Of a stretch of 64,000 nt of DNA, positions 1 to 7,422 are shown piece by piece. The stretch is from Flavimobilis rhizosphaerae. Lineage in GTDB: Bacteria > Actinomycetota > Actinomycetes > Actinomycetales > Cellulomonadaceae. The position numbers were made by a program, and so were the translations under genes. The stretch covers positions 682,001 through 746,000 of the forward strand of contig NZ_JACZDF010000001.1 in the NCBI RefSeq assembly GCF_014852685.1, written 5' to 3'. The notes under the pieces are model-generated. The model did not search any database. It was not told where the DNA came from and worked only from the letters and a program-made list of their open reading frames with translations. Within the stretch, counting starts at the first letter, position 1, and every line of letters starts with the position of its first letter.

Positions 1-1
1 T

Positions 2-796
2 CTCAAGCCGCTCGAGTGGGACCAGGCGATCGAGCTCACCGGCAAGGGGACTCCCTACGTCGGCGAGGTGCTCGATGCCGCATTCGCGGCTGGCCAGGCG
101 GTCATCGTCCTCATGACCCCCGATGACATCGCATACCTCCAGACCGAGCATGCCAGCGGACTTGGCGACAGCGAGACCGAGCCTCGCGGACAGGCCCGCC
201 CCAACGTCCTCTTCGAGGCGGGAATGGCCATGGGGCGCAACCCGGACCGCACGATCATCGTCGAGCTCGGCGACATCCGACCGTTCAGCGACATCGGGGG
301 GCGCCATGTCGTGCGTCTCTCCAACGACGCGGACGTCCGCCACCGGCTCGCTCAGCGGCTCTCGACGGCGGGGTGCGCCACCGACACCACCGGAAGCGAC
401 TGGCTGACGGCCGGCGACCTCACGCCTCCGCCGCCCCCGGGCCGCGGCCTGCCCGTCGGAAAGCGAGTGCAGGCCGTTCGGCAGCCGACGGCACGCGTCG
501 ACGGCCGTTGGCTCTCGGGATCCGGCAACCGCTTCGCGACCGTCAAGATCACCAACACTGGAAACGAGCCGATCTTTGATGCGCGGCTGTGTGTTCCCGA
601 GGATCTGGCCGGTGTCCAGCTCTGGCAGGACGACGCCGTCGCGAAGCTACCGCCCGGTAAGTCGTTCACAGTCCGTGGCGACAACGGTCAAAACAATCTT
701 GGAGGACGAGGACCGACGACGTTCGAGCTGGTTGTCACCGGGCGACTGGAAGACGGACGCGACTTCTGTCAGGACGTGTACTTCGACGCACTCTGA
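2..796 (+). CDS. TIR-like nucleotide-binding protein (CAP12/PycTIR type) fused to a C-terminal beta-sandwich; 5' end outside window
   Basis: The reading frame is open from base 2, so the N terminus is missing. The first ~110 residues match the CAP12/Pycsar-effector TIR family: a 'LKPLEW' opening, 'YVGEVLDAAF', 'VIVLMTPDD', and the family signature 'RPNVLFEAGMAMGR' followed by a Thr-Ile-Ile-Val-Glu strand. Relatives of this family are NADases switched on by cyclic nucleotides or act as stand-alone effectors; that activity is inferred here. After a Pro-rich linker ('TPPPPPG') comes a ~110-residue region with 'VKITNTGNEPIFDARL' and 'KSFTV', which looks like an Ig/fibronectin-type beta-sandwich and could be a sensor or binding module. 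The stop lies 8 bases before the next gene, so the two are probably co-transcribed. No cyclase gene is visible, but it could lie upstream of the window. Confidence 0.75.
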   Translation, partial: LKPLEWDQAIELTGKGTPYVGEVLDAAFAAGQAVIVLMTPDDIAYLQTEHASGLGDSETEPRGQARPNVLFEAGMAMGRNPDRTIIVELGDIRPFSDIGGRHVVRLSNDADVRHRLAQRLSTAGCATDTTGSDWLTAGDLTPPPPPGRGLPVGKRVQAVRQPTARVDGRWLSGSGNRFATVKITNTGNEPIFDARLCVPEDLAGVQLWQDDAVAKLPPGKSFTVRGDNGQNNLGGRGPTTFELVVTGRLEDGRDFCQDVYFDAL

Positions 797-804
797 GGAG
801 AACC

Positions 805-1266
805 ATGGAACTTTCCATCGACCTTCCGCTCGATTCTGCCGGGTTCCTGCGACGTGAGTGTCCGCACTGCGAGCAACAGTTCAAGTGGCACCACGGTCGA
901 ACCGACACAGCACCGGAGGACTATCTCGACCCCGAGATCTACTTCTGTCCGCTGTGCGGCCAGCCGGCGGCCCCCGACACGTGGTGGACCCCCGCGCAGC
1001 TGGAACTTGTCGAGCAACATGCCGCGGGAGCCGTCCACGACATGATGGGCGACGTACTTGCGGACGCCTTCAAGCGGCGACGATCCTCAAGCCTCAAGTT
1101 CACCGTGTCAAAGAACGAGCGCCCTGAACCGCCTGACCCGCTCACGGAGCCCGACGACATGGAAGAGATTGCGCCTCCGTGCCATCCGTGGGAGCCGATT
1201 AAAGTTCCAGAGACTCGCGAAGCGCCGTTCCACTGTCTCGCGTGCGGAGCGGCGTTTGCCGTGTAG
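805..1266 (+). CDS. Small zinc-ribbon protein of unknown function
   Basis: 153 residues. The start is fixed by GAGGAG at 796-801, overlapping the stop of the preceding gene. There is a CPHC pair near residue 20 and a CPLC pair near residue 48, the spacing of a zinc ribbon. A third pair, CLAC, lies at the extreme C terminus (near residue 146), with a 'PPCHPW' motif before it that could supply further ligands. The middle is polar and acidic with a 'KRRRSSS' stretch. I do not recognise a named family. Immediate coupling to the TIR-like gene suggests a partner, adaptor or regulator of it, which is inference only. Confidence 0.6.
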   Translation: MELSIDLPLDSAGFLRRECPHCEQQFKWHHGRTDTAPEDYLDPEIYFCPLCGQPAAPDTWWTPAQLELVEQHAAGAVHDMMGDVLADAFKRRRSSSLKFTVSKNERPEPPDPLTEPDDMEEIAPPCHPWEPIKVPETREAPFHCLACGAAFAV

Positions 1267-2013
1267 ACGCCTCGCTGTTCAGAGGCGGTCTGGCGGACGG
1301 CGTCAAGCGATCTGGATGGGCTGGACTCTCGACCCGGCGTGAGCGTCGATCACCAGTCAAACAGGGTCGGCTCCGTGCGAGGATACCTGACGCCGTCAGC
1401 ACGCAGAATCTATGCCCTAAGTTGGATCGCGTCGGCGTGAACCTCGTCGGAGAAATCGCCCGAACGTCGGTGGGTTTCGTGGCGCAGCAGAGGTCGCCCA
1501 TCACCGCGAGGTGCTCTTAGCTCAGCGGGTCGGTCATCCCTGCCTCATGCGTGTGCGCAAGCGATGCGCGGCCCTTTGCGGAAGTAGAGGGATCGCCTGG
1601 GCACCTGACGCTATTTGAGAAGCTGAAGGGCTGACGGGAGGTGTGTATCCAGAGTTTGGGGAGAACGGATCTACTGTGCGATCAATGCGCAGGGTGTACC
1701 CGACTATGTCGGGCAGACTCGAAGGGCGCTCGCCAGCCGAGTGGCAGAGCATGTCCGGACCGGTAATGGTCACGACTGGGAATGGGTTGTGAGCGCAAGC
1801 GTGCACGGCCTTACTCCGTCGGAGGTGGACTCCCTTGAGCGGTCAGCCCATATCTGGATGGTTCCGCTCAGCCGTCGCCGTACGCGACGGACCCCCGCGA
1901 CTCGATAACCAGACGCAGTTCTGCAGACAGTCAGAGCCGCCTCGGTGCTCGTCGAGGTGGTGGAGTGATCCGACTCCACGAGCCTCGGGGTGCGCCACCC
2001 GCTGGGCCGAACC
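1267..2013. other. Low-coding stretch of the island containing one gene remnant
   Basis: About 750 bases without an intact gene and of lower GC than the rest of the window. The only frame with recognisable protein signal is the GIY-YIG remnant at 1627-1908, listed separately. Bases 1267-1620 hold no start with a ribosome binding site and no protein motif that I can see. The stretch has the look of decayed mobile or defence DNA. Confidence 0.5.
1627..1908 (+). pseudogene. GIY-YIG nuclease-like fragment without a start codon
   Basis: This frame is open for 93 codons between TGA at 1624-1626 and TAA at 1906-1908. It reads 'IYCAINAQGVPDYVGQT', then 'LASRVAEHVR', then 'LTPSEVDSLERSAHIW', which is the order of a GIY-YIG domain: the first Tyr strand, the Tyr-Val-Gly-Gln-Thr strand, the Arg-containing helix, and a Glu-rich helix. 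No ATG, GTG or TTG precedes the first conserved Tyr in this frame. A GTG with GGGAGG upstream sits at 1641 but in a neighbouring frame, so a one-base shift near 1641-1670 may have broken the gene. It could also begin at a non-standard codon. The frame is too short for the ORF listings that require a start. Confidence 0.5.
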
Positions 2014-2043
2014 TGTCGGAGTTCGCGGATCGGTCGGTAGCCT
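2014..2043 (+). promoter_or_regulatory. Candidate promoter giving a leaderless DUF4238 transcript
   Basis: TGTCGG at 2014-2019 is followed after 18 bases by TAGCCT at 2038-2043 (TAnnnT, the actinobacterial -10 form). The GTG start of the next gene is at 2050, where transcription would be expected to begin. No Shine-Dalgarno sequence precedes the GTG, which fits a leaderless mRNA. Confidence 0.35.
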
Positions 2044-2049
2044 GCTCTC

Positions 2050-3075
2050 GTGAGCGACAGCTTTTGGATCGTCAGAGACCGAGTTCGACGACAACACACC
2101 GTCCCCATAGTTCTGCTTCGCGGATTTGTCGACGAAAAGAACATGGTCACCGTGGCCCGGCGATCGGGAGGTGAGTTCACAACAAATGTCACGAATGCTT
2201 CCGTGCGCAATGACTTCTACAGTTTTCACGGAGTCGACGGCAATCTTGATGACGCCGTGGAACGGTGGTTCGCAGATCAAGTCGAAGGTCCTGCCGCGGA
2301 GAGTCTTCGGCTGGCAAGGGCTGGGATCCCGCCATGTGTATACGCAACAGTCCCGATGGTGCGTTTCGTTGCCGCAGGGCTGTGTAGAACGCCTTCGGTC
2401 CGCGCCAAAATGGATGAGATCGACGTCGCTCTGTGGCCCCAAGTAGCTGCCCAGGTCCTGCGCAGGCACGAGAGGCTGAGGGGGTCCATGCAGGACGTGG
2501 CGAGCGTCTCGCTCCTCGACTACGTGCTGACGCCGCAGGAGGAGAATCGGTCTCGCCTCCGCACCATGATGCGCGTCTTTGAAGAACTGGCAGCTATACT
2601 CACGCACTACTCATGGAGCGTCGCGACATCTGCTGAGCCCTCATTGATTACTTCAGACAACGCTATTGCCGTGGACGCCCGAAACGGTCTTTGGGATGGC
2701 CTCGTCCCTCCAGGGGCGCGGCTGTACATGCCGGTATCTCCCCAGGCGCTGCTACTGGCCGAACCTCTTCCGAGCGGCCCGATCCGGCGTGTTCTGACGC
2801 CCGAGCTTGCAACACGCGTCAATCAGCTCCTCGCATCGTCAGCCCACGAGTTTGTCTATCGACATCCCGCGATGCCGCTGCCCAACGGCGCTACTCTCGT
2901 TCCTGCTACCCCGACCATGAGCGCCGCCGCAACTGCCGCGCTTCATCCCTCGGGGCGCACCACCCCGGGTGCGTATCGCGCTCAGGATCCTACGGTCGCT
3001 GTCGTCATGGATCGTCTCAACAGCCCCGAGATCTTCGGATGGCGGGGCCTCTCGCGTGCGCGAACCGGGCGTTAG
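2050..3075 (+). CDS. DUF4238 family protein
   Basis: 341 residues from a GTG start. The N terminus reads 'RRQHTVPIVLLRGFVDE', close to the DUF4238 opening (a Gln-His-x-Val-Pro followed by a Leu-Arg-x-Phe), followed by 'NVTNASVRNDFYSF'. The middle contains 'WSVATSAEPSLITSDNAIAV', matching the family's Thr-(Ser)-Asp-Asn motif near the centre, and 'MPVSPQALLLA' follows, again typical. The biochemical function of DUF4238 is not known; members are often found in islands and near phage-resistance genes, which fits this neighbourhood. No signal peptide or membrane span is visible. The gene is transcribed away from the TIR-like pair but in the same direction, with a likely own promoter. Confidence 0.7.
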   Translation: MSDSFWIVRDRVRRQHTVPIVLLRGFVDEKNMVTVARRSGGEFTTNVTNASVRNDFYSFHGVDGNLDDAVERWFADQVEGPAAESLRLARAGIPPCVYATVPMVRFVAAGLCRTPSVRAKMDEIDVALWPQVAAQVLRRHERLRGSMQDVASVSLLDYVLTPQEENRSRLRTMMRVFEELAAILTHYSWSVATSAEPSLITSDNAIAVDARNGLWDGLVPPGARLYMPVSPQALLLAEPLPSGPIRRVLTPELATRVNQLLASSAHEFVYRHPAMPLPNGATLVPATPTMSAAATAALHPSGRTTPGAYRAQDPTVAVVMDRLNSPEIFGWRGLSRARTGR

Positions 3076-3080
3076 TGTTC

Positions 3081-3134
3081 CCCGTGGCAGGACGTTCGCA
3101 CTGGCGGGCGGCGCAAGTCGCGCCCGCCCACGGG
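3081..3134 (+). terminator. Nested hairpin downstream of the DUF4238 gene
   Basis: Arms 3103-3110 and 3121-3128 pair perfectly (8 bp GC-rich, 10-base loop). CCCGTG at 3081-3086 pairs with CACGGG at 3129-3134 outside it. The hairpin begins six bases after the stop codon and has no T-run, as is common for actinobacterial terminators. Confidence 0.5.
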
Positions 3135-3454
3135 TAATGCTCGAGTTGAGGCCGCACTCGAATCTCGTCGTCGAGCAGCCCGCAGTCCCTGCCCATGACA
3201 CCCAGTGAGTGCTTCGGGAGGCCGTGATGACTACTCAGGTCGCCCTCTCTGCCTGAGCCTGACTGTCACCGCTCAGTGCAGCGGTCCCGTTCTTCGGTGG
3301 ATTGGCAGTAGACAGTGACCCGCAGTTCGACGATGTTGACGTTGACAGTGAAGAGATCGTGAGTGGTTCTGGAATGCTACTCAACTACCTTCGCGACATC
3401 TCGGAATCCGTCTCACACGCGAGAAGCGCCGAGACCACCTGAGAGCCCGGGTGT
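3135..3454. other. Convergent intergenic stretch without a supported gene
   Basis: Between the plus-strand DUF4238 gene and the minus-strand gene ending at 3455. A 59-codon frame at 3263-3439 (plus strand, stop 3440-3442) has an acidic, protein-like composition ending in 'LLNYLRDISESV', but it lacks a convincing start and ribosome binding site. It may be a remnant or chance. Nothing else is visible. Confidence 0.35.
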
Positions 3455-4255
3455 CTACGGCGCAAGCAGGACGGCCAGCAGCAGCATCAACGCCATCCCC
3501 GCGGCCAGTGACACGAGACATCCCGTCGCGCTCATCAGTGTCGGGGGGCCATTGGAGATCCCAACAGTGTCGGTACCGCTGCCCGGGCCGAGCTCAAGAT
3601 CGCCTTCCAAGATTGCGACGGGTGCGCTCTCTACTGCGACTTCACGCGAAACGTAAGTCACCGCGCCCCCGCGTTCGAAGAGAATCGATCCTGATGGAGG
3701 CACTTCGATCGACTGGTCGAGCCAGCGCAGCGTCCCCTGGAGTCCCGTGACTCGTTGGATGACCGTCACAACGAGCCCGCCTGGGACTGAATGCTCTGCC
3801 GAGAGGACCTCGACGGCGCGCGAGGTAGCCCATTGGGCTCGACTCGTCGCGGTGCGCGGGTCCGGCATTATGAAGTCTTGACTCCGGGCGGTCCGCCGAG
3901 CTTTCTCTGCGAACCGTTCACTGACCGTGCATGGGTGCTTTGTCCATGGCGGACCGATGACGTCGAAGAAGACGCGGGATCCGAACCTGTTCGCGTAGAA
4001 GTAGACGTCGAGGCCGCACACTGGGCACTGTGCGTTGGGCGCAACGAGGCAGAGGAACGGGCGCGATGCCGGGGTTGGCGATGCCTCGGGTGCCCTGACG
4101 ACGCGCGAAGGTGACACGACCGTGAGGGGCGGTATGTAGCGAGGGCTGTGCCAGTCACCGTGCGGTCCGTCGCGGGTGACTTTGTGGGGCCCTACCCAGT
4201 GCTTGGTGCCGTTCTTCGAGGTGCGCCAGTGTCCGCGGCGTCGAAACGTTGTCAT
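3455..4255 (-). CDS. Conserved hypothetical protein with N-terminal basic motif, CPVC motif and C-terminal membrane anchor
   Basis: Annotated from ATG 4255 (266 residues) rather than the longer frame from 4303, because the conserved part begins 'MTTFRRRGHWRTSKNG'. I recognise this His-Trp-Arg-Thr-Ser-Lys-Asn-Gly opening from widespread proteins of unknown function. A second conserved block near residue 75 contains 'CPVCGLDVYFYANRFGSRV', then 'FFDVIGPPWTKHPCT'; with its CxxC and later His/Cys it could bind a metal. The last ~22 residues ('LVSLAAGMALMLLLAVLLAP') form a membrane span at the very C terminus, so the protein is probably tail-anchored with its bulk in the cytoplasm. It stands alone, convergent with the DUF4238 gene and 67 bases from the end of the restriction operon. 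A defence role is suggested only by position. Confidence 0.6.
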   Translation of the reverse strand: MTTFRRRGHWRTSKNGTKHWVGPHKVTRDGPHGDWHSPRYIPPLTVVSPSRVVRAPEASPTPASRPFLCLVAPNAQCPVCGLDVYFYANRFGSRVFFDVIGPPWTKHPCTVSERFAEKARRTARSQDFIMPDPRTATSRAQWATSRAVEVLSAEHSVPGGLVVTVIQRVTGLQGTLRWLDQSIEVPPSGSILFERGGAVTYVSREVAVESAPVAILEGDLELGPGSGTDTVGISNGPPTLMSATGCLVSLAAGMALMLLLAVLLAP

Positions 4256-4322
4256 TTCGCGGCCCTGACATGTCGAGGCGCGCGGCGCGGTGGAAGGCGC
4301 CACTGAGTGTCTACGTGCACCT

Positions 4323-7300
4323 CTAAACCTGCATCGAGTCGATCACCCCGTCGACGTCGGACATCGTTGCCACGACCTCGTACGCGAGGTCCGTGACACC
4401 GAGTCGCTCCGCGACGGTGGCGAAGTGGAGCTTGCCGGCGATGGTCTTCGGTTCCTGGAACCCGCCAAGGAGTGCCGTGTTCGTCTCGCTCTTGGTCTCG
4501 AAGACGATGTAACGACCACCGTCAGGGAGTTCGATCAGCACCGCCCAGTCAGGGTTGTACCGGCCGAACGGCGTTGGGATGGTGAATCGGGACGGCAGCT
4601 TGACGAACGCCTTGACGTCATCGCGGGTGAGGAGCGCGAGGGAGAACTCGCGCTCGACGGCCGAGTCAACGACGACGTGCGCGTAGGGCGACTTAGCGCT
4701 GAAGTCGATCGCGGCACCGTCGGAACCGGCGACGACGTTTCCACCTTGGCCCGCGTATCCCTGGAGGTCCTCACTCTCGAGGAGGGTGAGCGGGTACCAG
4801 CGGTCAGCGTCGGGACGGTTGTCCGCCACGAGGTCGTACTGAAGGCCGTTGACGAGGAAGAGATCCTTGGTCTCGTTGAGAAGCTTGGAGACGCGGTCGA
4901 CGTAGGCCTGGGGGTTCTGCCGGAACTGGGGGAGCGTGCCGGAGTCCGTGAGGACGTTGGCGATCGTTGCACGCGTGAGCTGCGTGCGGTCGGCGAGCAC
5001 CGAGAGGATGTCGGGCAGGTCCTCACTGTCGGTGTAGACGACGTCCGTGCGACGAACGCTCGAGAGCTCGGCAGACAGGCCGCTCTGGTCGATGCTCGTG
5101 ACCAACGAGGTCTGCCATTCGCCCTTGCGCTTCGGGACGGGCGGCATCTGACGAAGCTTCTCAACGAGAGTCTCTCGGAGCTCGTCCTCGTCGACCTCGA
5201 GGCGGTACTCGGTCCGGTGCTTGATCCGGTTCCAGAGAGCCCGGAACTCCGGGCTCTCGAGCCGTTCCTTGACGACCGGGACGACGACCCGCTCAGAGGC
5301 CTTCTTGATCTCGATCGGCTTGGCAAGACGCTTGAGCAGGCCGAGCAGTGCGATCTGGCCGGACTCGCTCGGGACCGCGTCGGCGACGAGCACGTTGAGC
5401 TCGTCGCTGTCCTCCTGGATCGCGGTGCGAAGCGACTCCTGGACGAGACCCGCCGCGTCCACATAGCCGGCCAACGTCAGTGCGGTGAAGAGGTTCTGTG
5501 CCGCAGCGTTTCCGACTGGGACGACTGCACCGTCGTTGTCCAGGTCCTTGTATGTGACGCGGGCGAAGCCGTCGACTGTGACCTTTCCGAACTCGATGCC
5601 GAGGTCTTCGGCGAGCTCGCGCTGGAGGTTCTCTGCGAACTCTTCGAACGACTCGTTGGCGATGACGGTGAGCCTGTTGACGCCGAAGCCCCGCACGCGG
5701 TTGCCGGTGCCGTCGACGGCGAGTCGCAGTCCACGTCCGAGCGACTGGCGGCGCCACCGTTCGGAGCCCATGTTCCGCAGGACGCAGATCTGGAAGACGT
5801 TGGGGTTGTCCCAGCCCTCCTGCAGGGCGGAGTGGCTGAAGATGAAGCGGATCGGGGTTCCCGGGGTGGTGAGGCCGACCTTGTCCTTCATGATCTGCGA
5901 GTACGCGAGCTCTGCCTGCTGACGTCCGGCGGCGGTGTTCTCCGCTGTGTCGACGAGGCGACGTGCGCCGCTCTTCTTGTTCTGGTCGATAGAGAAGTAG
6001 CCCTGGTGGGCCGCCTGTGCGACGGCGTCGGCGGGCTGCTCGGGCAGGATCGTCACGAACTCCGGCTCGACGGAGACGCGGGCGTACTCCTCCTCGAAGA
6101 TTTGCGCGTACTCGCCGGGGTGCGCGTTGCCATCCTCGTCATACATGCGGTACTTGGCGACGGAGTCGACGAAGAAGAGGCTGAGCACCTTGATGGGGAG
6201 GCCGCTGAACGCGAACTCCTTCTCCTTGCGCAGGTGCTGACGGATCGTCTGCGCGATCATCTGGCGCGCGCGCTCGCCCAGGTCGACCTCGGCGCCGATC
6301 GACTCACCCGGGTGGAGGGGCTCGGCGACGGTGTCGAATCGGATGTGCTCGGGGGAGATGCCGAGGGCGGTGACGTTGAGGTTCCGGTAGATCTCGCGTC
6401 CGGTGACGTCCGCAAGGTTGGAGTCGGACCTCACGGTCTCGACCTTGCGGACGATCTTGCCGCCCTGCTCTTTGTCGACCTCGATCCGTGCCGTGAAGCC
6501 GCCGGCGGTCCTCTTGACGCTCTTCAGCTGGACGTACGGGGTGGTGCCGCTGGACTCGGTGACGAGCGAGTCGACCTCGATCTGCTTGACGAGCTGCTTC
6601 TCGTAGGCGGCGATCGCGTCGAGGCGGTAGACGAGGTTGCCCTTGTCGAACTTCGGGTGCGTTGCCGAGTAGCGCAACACGGCCAAGGGCGCGAACTTGT
6701 CGATCGCGAGACGGCCCGCGCCGGGCTTCTTCTTCGGGTTGCCGTCGTCGCCGTAGACGCTCTGAGGCTCGTCGACGATGACGACCGGGCGTGTGGCCGC
6801 GATGAGGTCGATCGGGCGCTCGTCGTCGAGGTCTTCGGACGGCTTGTGGATCGTGTTCGACGCCTTGTTGATCGCGGCGACGGTGACAATCATGATCTCG
6901 ATGCCCGACGACGTCGCGAACGTGCGTACGCGCGAGGGATTGCCACCGTCGTAACGGAAGAACTGCATAGCCGGGTTGCCGTATAGCGTGCCCAGATGCT
7001 CACGGAGCATCTCGAGCGAAGCGAGCACGCCCTCGAGGATGGCGACGGAGGGGACGACGACGATGAACTTGGTGAACCCGCACAGCTGGTTGAGCTCGTA
7101 GACGGTGCGGAGGTAGACGTACGTCTTCCCAGTGCCGGTCTCCATCTCGACGGTGAAGTTCGTCGATGTCAGTCCTGGCTCGGGAGCGAACCCGTTGGTC
7201 TCCTGAACTGCGTGGAGGTTCGCCAGCAGCGACTCGTCGTCAAGGACGAGACGGTTCGCCACCCCGGTGTCAGCGAGCCCTTGGAAGCCGCCGTGGAGCG

Positions 7301-7418
7301 ACGGGTGCGCATAGACGTCGAACGCACCCGTCATGACGTCCTGCCCCGCGAACAGCCCCGTCACGGCATCGATCGCGGCACGCTGATAGTCGAGGTCCGC
7401 CTCGAAGGTGAACTTCAT
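4323..7418 (-). CDS. Type III restriction-modification system, Res (helicase/endonuclease) subunit
   Basis: 1031 residues. Superfamily 2 helicase motifs appear in order: Walker A 'METGTGKT' (residues 92-99), DEPQ at 216-219, 'LRYSATH' as motif III, and 'FIFSHSALQEGWDNPNV' followed by 'RNMGSERWRRQSLGRGLRL' as motifs V-VI. The C terminus carries 'YNPDWAVLIEL' and 'YIVFETKS', a PD-(D/E)xK nuclease site as in the Res family. The size is normal for Res. It would translocate on or switch along DNA and cut it when the paired Mod subunit meets unmethylated sites. It is the last gene of the operon; its ATG lies 4 bases after the Mod stop, so the two are co-translated. All catalytic motifs look intact. 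Confidence 0.93.
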   Translation of the reverse strand: MKFTFEADLDYQRAAIDAVTGLFAGQDVMTGAFDVYAHPSLHGGFQGLADTGVANRLVLDDESLLANLHAVQETNGFAPEPGLTSTNFTVEMETGTGKTYVYLRTVYELNQLCGFTKFIVVVPSVAILEGVLASLEMLREHLGTLYGNPAMQFFRYDGGNPSRVRTFATSSGIEIMIVTVAAINKASNTIHKPSEDLDDERPIDLIAATRPVVIVDEPQSVYGDDGNPKKKPGAGRLAIDKFAPLAVLRYSATHPKFDKGNLVYRLDAIAAYEKQLVKQIEVDSLVTESSGTTPYVQLKSVKRTAGGFTARIEVDKEQGGKIVRKVETVRSDSNLADVTGREIYRNLNVTALGISPEHIRFDTVAEPLHPGESIGAEVDLGERARQMIAQTIRQHLRKEKEFAFSGLPIKVLSLFFVDSVAKYRMYDEDGNAHPGEYAQIFEEEYARVSVEPEFVTILPEQPADAVAQAAHQGYFSIDQNKKSGARRLVDTAENTAAGRQQAELAYSQIMKDKVGLTTPGTPIRFIFSHSALQEGWDNPNVFQICVLRNMGSERWRRQSLGRGLRLAVDGTGNRVRGFGVNRLTVIANESFEEFAENLQRELAEDLGIEFGKVTVDGFARVTYKDLDNDGAVVPVGNAAAQNLFTALTLAGYVDAAGLVQESLRTAIQEDSDELNVLVADAVPSESGQIALLGLLKRLAKPIEIKKASERVVVPVVKERLESPEFRALWNRIKHRTEYRLEVDEDELRETLVEKLRQMPPVPKRKGEWQTSLVTSIDQSGLSAELSSVRRTDVVYTDSEDLPDILSVLADRTQLTRATIANVLTDSGTLPQFRQNPQAYVDRVSKLLNETKDLFLVNGLQYDLVADNRPDADRWYPLTLLESEDLQGYAGQGGNVVAGSDGAAIDFSAKSPYAHVVVDSAVEREFSLALLTRDDVKAFVKLPSRFTIPTPFGRYNPDWAVLIELPDGGRYIVFETKSETNTALLGGFQEPKTIAGKLHFATVAERLGVTDLAYEVVATMSDVDGVIDSMQV

Positions 7419-7422
7419 GACC

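Noticed and set aside
1511-1545. tRNA-like string (TTAGCTCAGCGGGT) that might mark a tRNA fragment or att site
   Set aside because: It resembles only a D-arm; no anticodon stem, T loop or acceptor pairing follows.
4290-6986. 898-codon plus-strand frame opposite the Res gene
   Set aside because: It lies wholly antisense to a gene with complete helicase and nuclease motifs and is rich in Val/Leu/Asp/Arg as expected from reading GC-rich codons backwards.
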